NCBI GenBank assembly: GCA_015143295.1
Contig: CM026557.1
Location: 21,795,760 to 21,859,759 of the forward strand
DNA: 64,000 nucleotides
Source of the DNA: Tetracentron sinense
Taxonomy: Eukaryota > Streptophyta > Magnoliopsida > Trochodendrales > Trochodendraceae
Direction of reading: 5' to 3'
A program made the position numbers and the translations under genes. The notes beneath the pieces were generated by a model that saw only the letters and a list, made by a program, of their open reading frames with translations, was not told the origin of the DNA and made no database searches. Shown in pieces: positions 48,001 through 57,000 of the stretch; position 1 is the first letter of the stretch; every line of letters starts with the position of its first letter.

Positions 48001-51000
48001 TTAATACGCACAACTTATTTATAGAAAATATTATCTAATTAAATGATTTTAAATTAATATTATTTTCATTTACTTAAGATATTAATATACAAATAAGGTT
48101 ATCTCCCCATTTGAATTCAATAAAAATTATCTTGATTCAAATTCATGAATAATAAAAAGTCAACTTTCAGTTCAAGAACAAAACCCTCTTTTTAGCACCT
48201 TTTAGGGACTTGATCAAAATTTCAACTTTCAAATGATAAGGTATTTCTCAAATATCAAAATTTCATTAACTTTATTATATAAAAAATTATCAAAACCCAA
48301 AAGTTTTGTAAAAAAAAGTCTCATACTTTAGGCTTAAAAAAAAAATATTCATCTACAGGTTTAAAAAGTCAACTAACAGTGTAACAATTCAACATAAAAA
48401 GACTTACATTAAGCTTAAAATTTATGGTTGTAATTCAATACATTCTTATTTAACTCATTGAATGTAAGGTTTTAATATCAAAATTATTTTTCTTATACTT
48501 AGCTAAGTGACTATGGTTTGTATTTTCATGCCTTCTTATTAGCACAGCATGCACGCCTTTTTTAACTTATAAAATTCTCAACTCTCATGTGTGTGGTTAT
48601 AAACATAATTGGAGACCTTTAGTTTGTTAATAGCTTATATCTGCATTAAAAGAAATGTTATGTAAGGTATCTAAGTTTTTCATTGCGTATCCAAGCATTT
48701 CTTAGTGTATTTTTTCCGCCATATCCATCTGATACGGTCCGATACGTCAATACGTATCCTCTTTTGGACTTACCGATACAGCAACTGATACCGATATTTT
48801 GAACCATGGATATGTGCTAGTCTAGACAGCTTATATCCAGTCATAATTAGTCTACCTATTTATGGCATGATTCTTGTATTATAGCTGTAAATATTTTTGT
48901 GATTAGCAGAATATTATAGCTTCCTATTTAGTTAGACGTGATTGATGTAATTGTTGATATTCGGCCTTGTAATTAGCCCAAGAGTTTCTATATAATGAGA
49001 AGAACCCTCACAATAAGGATACCCAGTACAATTGATACTTAGCAGTGGAGAGGAACATGTAGTTACTGCCAATGTCCGGCTGCATGGAATGGAGGAGCCA
49101 AGTCATGATGGTGGCATTCTCTGCATCCCACTTCACAAAGGATGAATCAGTAGAGTTAGGCGTAGGAGTGGTACCGGTCAAGTAGCCCATCTTTCGTTTA
49201 CCTTTCACATAAAGCTTAGTTGACTAAGACCATGCTAGATAATTATTTCCATTCATCTTTACAGTAGTAATCTGAAGGCAAGGTTCGTAATATCGACAAT
49301 ATCGGCGATATATTACCGATATTTGTCGGTATCGGTCACCACCGATGTATCTATACGCTGTTAAACAAATTTTACATGATATTGTGAGTTATCGCCGACA
49401 TATCGCCGATTTCGGCGATATATTGTCGATAACTCACTGAAATTGACCGAAAGCCATGAATCTCATTTTTTCCCCATTTTTGCAGTGTGCATGGAGCATC
49501 CATCCAAAGACAAAAGAAATCAAAGACTGAAATCAATCTCAGTCCTCACTCCATCACTCGGCCATTGATTTAAAAGAAGAAAAAAAAGGGAAAATGGTTT
49601 GAGACTTGATCTTTGATTTAGAAGATAAAAAAGGAAAAGGGGTTAAATTCGAGAGAAGAGAAGAAAGAATCAAAGAAGAAGGAAGAAGAGGCAAGAGCCA
49701 AGAGGGACAGAGGGTAAATACCTGTGAGAGTGGAGCGTCTCCATCGCCGTCACTTTTTGTCATCGCCGATTGCAACTGGAGTCGCCGAAGTCGCGTAATC
49801 CCTCTCCCCTCTTCGGTTCTTCCCCTTTCCCTTCATCCCTTCTTCTGCGTTTTTTTTTCCTCTGTTTGTTTACTTTACTCTTTTTAGTATACGAATGCCT
49901 TTAAATGTTGGGCTTTTGCAAATCAGGCCCTTAGTTTTGCATAGTTATCAAATATACTATTATGAATAATAGATTTATAAATTAACTCAACATTTTTCCT
50001 AATTAGAAAATAACCAAAATTATTGTTAGAAAAATGACTATTATACCCTTAATATATTTCATAACCTCATAAAGCCCCCTTTAAGACTTTAACTAGCCTT
50101 GAACTATGGTTAACAAATTTTAACCCTTGTGATTAATTTTTTTTCTAAAAACTAAGGTTAACAAATCTTAACTCCCTTTAATTGTGTTAAGATTTACTAA
50201 CTTTTAAGGTTAAAGCATCTAACTTTTGTTTTTAAAAAATAAAAAAAATTAGACGTGTCATTTTGTAACTCTCTTTAACTGTTGTTACTTAAGATTCACT
50301 AACATTTAGGGTTAAAGCATCTGACCTTGGTTTTTATATTTTTTAAATTAACATGTCCCCTTTTAACTCCCTTTAACTATGATTAAGATTTACTAACCCT
50401 TAAGATTTAAGCATCTAATCTTAAGTTTTATAATTTTTTTTAAATGCAATGTCTCCTTTTAACTCCCTATTAACTAAGGTTAAAATTTACTAACCTTTCG
50501 GAATAACCAAATAAAGCATCTAACTTTGGTTTTAATCATACATTATTGTCACTCGTCAGCACATATCTTTTCTCTCTTCTCATTGCATCTCTTATGTACA
50601 TTATTATTTTTTAAAATATTTTTATTCTATAAGGTGTATTAACATCTATATTAACATTTCCTGAAGTTTCACTGCAAAATTTCATGTTTTGCCCAATTTT
50701 TTTGTCATTTTTCCAAAAATACCGATAAACGATATATCTTGCGATATATCATTTTTCCGCAGCTCGACATATCGAGCGATATCGACATTTAGAACCTTGT
50801 CTGAAGGTTTGAGGCATCACCATGCCCTAGGTTCGAGGTTCCAACATTGCTCACAGGAGCGCTAGGGGTTTGACTAACCTCAGAATCTTCCATTATGCTT
50901 CTCTTTTTAAGAATCCTCAAAAGAAGAAACGACAAAAACCCAATATCACAAGGAGTACACACTCCTACAGAAATAAACTAACACCTTTTAGGTGTAACTA

Positions 51001-54000
51001 ATCATCAAGCACTTCCCAACCTATTCAACTCATCAATGCACACATCAAACACTTCCATCATACTCCAACAATACTTCAACTCATCAATGCAAGTGTAGAG
51101 CAAGCCATCTCTAAGTTGTTCCAACCAAAAAACAGTCAAAGAACCCAAAAAAACCCCAAATCGGTAGCAATATGCCCTTCTAAAACAACCATAACTCCTT
51201 CAAAACAAAATGAATTAGTTTGAAACCACTTACATAGGGTAGACATCAAAAAAATGTTCCTAGGAGGAGGAATACTTCACTACAAAAGTCAGGTTTTTCA
51301 TAGGAAAATGAGGCATGAACAAACTGTTATTTTTTGGAATTTTTTCTGTATTTTACCGAAAAAACATCATAGAAACACCAATACTTTTCCAAATTTGATG
51401 AACTAGGGCTCAAAAAACTCAGAAAAAGAACCTTATCAAACCATACCTTCAAAACTAGGGTTCATACCCTCTGGTCCGTACGCTTGACGTCAGCCGTATA
51501 GACGGTGACGCCATTGGGAGCTTGCTCCTTTGGTTGACTGGTTTGGATTTAAAGTTTTGCCTTTGATCTTCTTTTGTGCTCTGATACCAAGTTGTAATCC
51601 AAAGACTAGGGTTTGGATGAAATAATAAAGAGAAAGAAGAAGAATAAGATGAGAAGAAATGGAGAAAGAGTGAGAAAGAGCTTAATGACTCTCTCTAACT
51701 CATTATCTTTTATATTCACAAACTAAGTACAAAAGGACAAGTATACCCTCATAAATTACATGTATAGTATACCATATAGTATCCTACATTAGGGTATCCT
51801 AATTTTTTCCGCTGTATCTATCTGATACGGTCCGATATGCCAATAGGTATACTGTTTGGGACTTTCCGATACGGCACCTGATACTGATTTTTTGAACTAT
51901 GGTCGACTTAGAATTCTGAGAGGGGTTGTCTCTTCTTTAGAGGGTTTGAAAAAGGAGAGATGAGGTTTGACTGAAGAATTATTGAAAAGAGATGAGGGTG
52001 GGGGCATGTGTGGCATCACTTCATTAGGGAGAGACAAGAGATCAAATGAGAGGGGTAAACCACCTCATTGGTTCACCTAAAGGAGATGGGATGAGAAAAG
52101 GACAAGATAGGAAAGGAGAGGAGAGGGAGAATGAGACGAGAGAGGGAAGGGAATGGGACAAGGTGTAGGGTAAGGTTTGAATTTTTTAAAAGATGACTCT
52201 TTTTCTTTCATAAAAGTGAAAATTTTGGGGTGTCTGAAGGAAAGGGGAGAGAGAAGATGGGGAAGATACCCTACCTTGATAAGGTGTGTGCCTAGGGCTT
52301 CTCCCACCGTAGAAGAATAGGGATGATTTTAGGTGTTTTCTTGTGCCTTGTAGAAGCTCCACCTCCTCCCTTTATAGATTCAAAAGGTTGGCATTCTTCT
52401 ATTAGTTGGGTGTAAGGTGGGAGGATGAGACAAGAGAAAAAGACAAGAGTTAAGGTAGGTCAAAGGTTCTATGTATAGGGTGAGTTGTCTAAGAGGGTTA
52501 GGAGTTAGGAAAGAGACAAGAGATCAACTGGTCTCTTCTCTTGGTTAGTGATCACGGTAGGTATTTATCTTGTGTAGAAAATGAATTAGGGGTCACTATC
52601 GTGTGGGGAAGAGGGAAATGTGGAAAATGGGTTTGGGTCAATGGGTTGTTGGGCTTGGGTAATGGGTTAGAGTTAGGCTTGGGCTCAGATAATGGGCTTA
52701 GGACTTGGACTTGGGTAATAGGCTTGGACTTAACCTGAGATTTTGGGTTAAGAAATGGAATATTGAATTTGATGTTTTGCCGGATTTTTCTCTCGCACTC
52801 AAGGGCTCCTCTGGGCTCGGGGGTGCAAAAATGAGGTGCTTACAACTGTCCCTCTTTGTCGGAAAGTGCTGGCAATTGAACGACAAAGACTGAAAACACC
52901 ATCATTTTTGCACATCGAATATATGATAAAAAATTGTAACACTCAAGAAGGAGTGAGAGAAAAGAGAAAGGAGGGAATGAGCGAATTATTAACCTTAGTT
53001 TAAGCTTGCTTTATTGTGAATGGTGGAAATGATGGATAGTAGTTTATGGCCTCATTTCGGAGAATTGTTGGGGATGACAAGTGAAGACATAGTTCAATGG
53101 TTGTCAGTTGGATTGAAGGTGGATGGCATAATTCAAAGGTTGTCAGCAAGATATATACTTTCCCTCTTCCCCACATGATAGTGGCCCCTCATTCCTTTTC
53201 TACATAAGATAAATACCTACCATGACCACTAACCAAGAGAAGAGACCAAGAGGTCTCTTGTCTCTTTCCTAACCCGTAACCTTCTTAGACAACTCACCTT
53301 ATACCTAGAACCTTTGACCTTCCTTGACTCGTCTTTTTCCATCATCTCATCCTCCCACCTTACACCCAACCAATAGGAGAATGCCAACCTTTTGAATCTA
53401 TAAAGGGAGGGGGTGGGGCTTCTACAAGGCACACGAAGACACCCAAAACCATCCCTATGTTCTCTACGGTGGGAGAAGCCGTAGACACACACCTTGACCA
53501 CGGAAGGGTCTCCCTTCTTCTCTCTCCCCTTTCCTTCTCATAATGCCTACACCCCAAAATTCCACTTTTATGAAAGAAAAAGAGTCCTCTTTTCAACAAT
53601 TCAAACCTTACTCTACACCTTTTCCGATTCCCTTCCCTCTCGTGTCTCATTCTCCCTCTCCTTTCCTATCTTTTCTTTTTCTCATCCCATCCCCTTTAGG
53701 TGAACCAATGAGGTGGTTTACCCCTCTCATTTGGTCTTAAGTATCTCACCAATGAAGTGATGCCACACATGCCCCCACCCCCTCTCTCTTCACGGGTTCT
53801 TCATTCAAACCTCATCTCTCCTTTTTCAAACCCCATAAAAAAGAGAACCCCTCTTAGAATTCTAATCCAACCAAACCATCCCACTCTCTCCCTCTCTCTC
53901 CTCACCGGGATTGGATTACAGTCAGAGTCATGTCAGGCCCATTTATCTTGTGAAGCAATTAAGAAACACGACTATTGTGTTGATTGTATATGTTGATATT

Positions 54001-57000
54001 GTAGTGATAGATAATAGCCCCTCTGAAATTCAGAAATTGAAAAGGTACTTGGCTAAAAAATTTGAGATTAAAGATCTAGGTCTACTAAAATATTTTCTTG
54101 TGATTGAAGTTGCCAAATCCAGAAGGGCTTATCATAATCCAACAAAAATATTTCTTGTATCTACTCAAGGACACTGGTAAACTTGGTTCTAGGCTCGTTG
54201 ACAGTCCAATGGAGCCAAATAACGAAATAGACGAAGAGAGAGGTGAGCCTATCAATGATATTGGCATGTTTCAACGACTAGTTAGGAGACTTACCTATCT
54301 ATCTCTAACTCGGCCATATATCGCCTATGTTGTCAGTGTCATCAGTCAGTTTATGCACACAGCATGGTCAACTCATTTTGAAGTTGCTGAAAGGGTTGAG
54401 GTATCTTAAGTCATCTTCAGGTAGAGGATTGCCCTTTGGGAATCCTAGCCATATGAGAGTTGAAGCCTTCACTGATGTCGATTGGGCAGGGTCAAATGAC
54501 AGATCGACACTCTACCTATGGTTACTGCACATTTGTCGGTGGTAACCTTGTAACTTGGAGGAGTAAAAAGCATAACGTTGTTGCTAGATCTAGTGCAAAG
54601 GCAGAATAGCTCATGTAGCTTGTGAGTTATTGTGGTTCTCTGCTATATGAACTTGGTTTTCAAGTGCTAGGACTTATGAGTGTATACTGTGACAATAAAG
54701 TTGCAATTAGTATTACTCACAGCCCAGTTCAGTATGACAAAACTAAGTATATTGAAATGGATCGACAATTCATTCGTGAAAGATTAGCCTCTAATGAAAT
54801 CTGTCTTTCATATGTATCAATTGAAAACAACTGGTGGATATTCTCACCATGGCGATTAGTGCTAAATGCTTTCATTGGATTATGAACAAGCTGAGCATGA
54901 CTGATATTTACGCCTCAGCTTGAGGGGGAGTGTTGTTAATATTTATAAGACTTATAAGGTATTTCAGTCATGTTTCATAGTTGTTTTATCTTCTCTTATA
55001 TTTTCCTCTCTTTCAAGGGTATGTATGTAAAACCAAACTAGAGTTATAATAAATGGGTTTTATAGGGATCATGTGAGACAATTCACAGTTACCCTCTTCT
55101 TTTATTTCTTCTTCTCTTTTCTTCATCTTCTTCTTCTATTCTCCTATTCATTAAATCTAACTGAGTGCCGGGCTCTTTTTTCTATTTGTGATGGATTCAT
55201 CCCTTGTAGGAATGTGAGCTCACATCCTTAGGAATATGTGTTCACATATTTACCAATATGCGTTCACTCTTTTAACTAGGTGGGATGAGTTCATCCACGC
55301 TAGATAAGATAGGTATGCCTACATCAATGTTAGGATGGATTCATCCATCCTAGGTTGGTGTGCCTTCATTTTTTAAGGTTCATCAATCTTGTTAGATTAG
55401 TTGGGCCTGATCCATGGGCTCCAAATGATTTGTTTGCTTGGGCTTGTTTTATGGACCACCACAAATGGGCCCAACCATAAAAACTAAATGTAAGACTGAA
55501 AAATATCAAGTTTCTCAAGGAGTCTAAATTCAACAGACCTACAAAAAAAATCATAATCAGTACTAAAATTAAATAGCAAAACGTTTCTCATATCCAATCG
55601 TTGGACTGATCTCAGAGAAAAATATTCTGCGAATTATATATTTTATTAAACTCATTAGAAAATTCAATACACAAATCATTGATTTTTATTTAAAAAGAAT
55701 GATAAAAAAAAATATCAATACAAATTATCCTCACATCACTGATCATACTTCTTTTCACCCCAACGCCTAGTAGACATCAAACAACTCCTAAAGTAACTTG
55801 AAAAATAAGTTGATGCCCACTCCATCAAAGTACTTTAGAAACCCCCACTCTTCTTACAAGTTGCAACTCCTAATTTCTATAGGAAAACAGCTATAAGTCC
55901 CTTCCAAAAAATAGAAAATATAGGAACCTTCACCCTGCTAAGATTCAACACCTATATTGGAAATCCAACCAAATAAACCAAAAAATACAAGGCTAAAGAT
56001 ATGTAGACATATCTGATTATCTCCCGTGACCTACATGTCCTTTCTATTGAAGAGAAATCAAGGGCGTAGCATAGATTTATACATATACCCTTAGGTGCCT
56101 GCGCCTGATTATCTATGTTTGGTTTGTGTAATACAATTTAGTGCATATATATCATTTTAACCTGCATCTGTGGCATGATGTTTCTGCAATGCATCTGTAA
56201 ACTGCATGTATTATCGAAGTACTCATGACAAAAGTTCAACTTCTTTACTTTAAAGAGATCAATTAAGATAATCTGCTTGTACGATCTACTTGTGCATGTG
56301 AAGCAGCTTTCCATGGTTTCCACATGGGATCAGTGTAGTCAAGGCGTTTAGGTGACGCCTAGGCGATAGGGGGTTCCCATAGTGAAGCGAAAGCCTAGGC
56401 GTTGCTTAGGCGATGCCTAGGTGACTAAAATTTATTTATTTTGTTTATATTATATAAGATTTAGTGAGTGCTTGCCTAGATCATGATCTAGGCGATAAGG
56501 GTCCTGGCTAGGCGAGGCGGAAGCCTAGGTGACATTTTGATTACACTGCATGGGATACATCATACATGCCAAAAATTAATCGGGTTAGAAGCAATATCAT
56601 GTGTTGACATTTTCTCTTTCTTGGTTTCTTTTTCTTTTTTATGTCTTTGTTCTAGTGTTCCAGGACTCATGCCCATGAAAAAAATACAATATGGTCAGTG
56701 GAATTGTCCAATGTGGTACATTTTTTGCGTCTAGGCATCTTCAGAGCTGAACCCATTAAATGGTGGGTCCTGCTTAAGTGTTGGCACAATTTTAAAATTT
56801 TAATCGTGACACAGGAATTGGAAATTGTTGGTTTTTATGGTTCAGGAAACTATGTGAATAATGAGGTGTTCCATGACAAAGATATCTTTATTGAAGACTA
56901 TAGAGAGATGAACAGGAGCTTTAAGATATATGTTTACCCTCACAGGAAAGATGATCCCTTTGCGAACACCCTCTTACCAGTTAAGGTCGAACCTGGGGGT

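Larger units (their letters stand above)
40762..49037 (+). mobile_element. Copia C, inserted in copia B gag, plus strand
   Basis: The 5' LTR is 40762-40991 and the 3' LTR starts at 47808 and ends at 49037, interrupted by element M. Both begin TGTCAGTC.GATATGTGC and end ACCCAGTACAATTGATA. An exact 5-bp duplication CTTAG flanks the element (40757-40761 and 49038-49042). The primer site TGGTATCAGAGCC directly follows the 5' LTR and a polypurine tract (TTTGAGGGGGGA) precedes the 3' LTR. It holds gag, protease, integrase, RT and RNase H in copia order, all with lesions, plus a 2.5-kb solo LTR in the protease/pre-integrase region. Confidence 0.93.
36760..51788 (-). mobile_element. Copia B, complete but decayed, minus strand, with nested insertions
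   Basis: The 3' LTR is 36760-36961 and the 5' LTR 51603-51788 (CAAAGACTAGGGTTTGGATG and CATGTATAGTATACCATATA in both). The primer site (TGGTATCAGAGC, minus strand) is at 51588-51599. The polypurine tract (CAACTTGAGGGGG, minus) is next to 36961. On the minus strand the order is gag, protease/integrase, RT and RNase H, the standard copia order. It inserted into Mutator-like element M. Its gag is split by copia C (40757-49042) and by a hAT-like element (49279-50799). Target repeats are decayed (CTAGT / TTAGG). Confidence 0.88.
35938..51901. mobile_element. Mutator-like element M, outer copy, split by copia B
   Basis: The left part 35938 to about 36759 and right part 51789-51901 together match the intact copy at 47826-48808 along their length (CGATACGTATCC, CCACAACAC, TTAGCACGCACGCC, GTATCTATCTGATACGGTCC). 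The ends are ATGGTTTATCGG and TTGAACTATG. The 9-bp flanks GTTGGCTTC and GTCGACTTA agree at 6 of 9, a decayed duplication. No transposase is seen. Confidence 0.8.
33487..52844 (+). mobile_element. Gypsy-like long LTR (G1) split by nested insertions
   Basis: It begins TGTGAGCACGGG and ends GGTGCTTACA. Near its start it has AGAGTCGCCACCTATTT (about 33561) and AGGTGTTAGGCACCC (about 33675), motifs shared with the solo LTR at 42386-44878. Its own sequence is 33487-35937 plus 51902-52844; everything between is the Mutator-like element and what that contains. Sequence after 52844 (CTGTCCCTCTTTGTCGG) looks like the start of an internal region. Clean target repeats were not found. Confidence 0.55.
25416..56845 (+). 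other. Intron 1 of the glycosyltransferase, 31,430 bp
   Basis: Defined by the phase-matched donor at 25416 and acceptor at 56845. At least eight mobile elements are recognisable inside it, listed separately, in a nest several layers deep, and elements on both strands are tolerated. No competing exon of the glycosyltransferase was found within it. Confidence 0.8.

Noticed and set aside
56698..56845. Upstream extension of glycosyltransferase exon 2 as coding
   Set aside because: A good acceptor at 56845 gives a perfect phase match to exon 1, and the upstream residues do not resemble the family.
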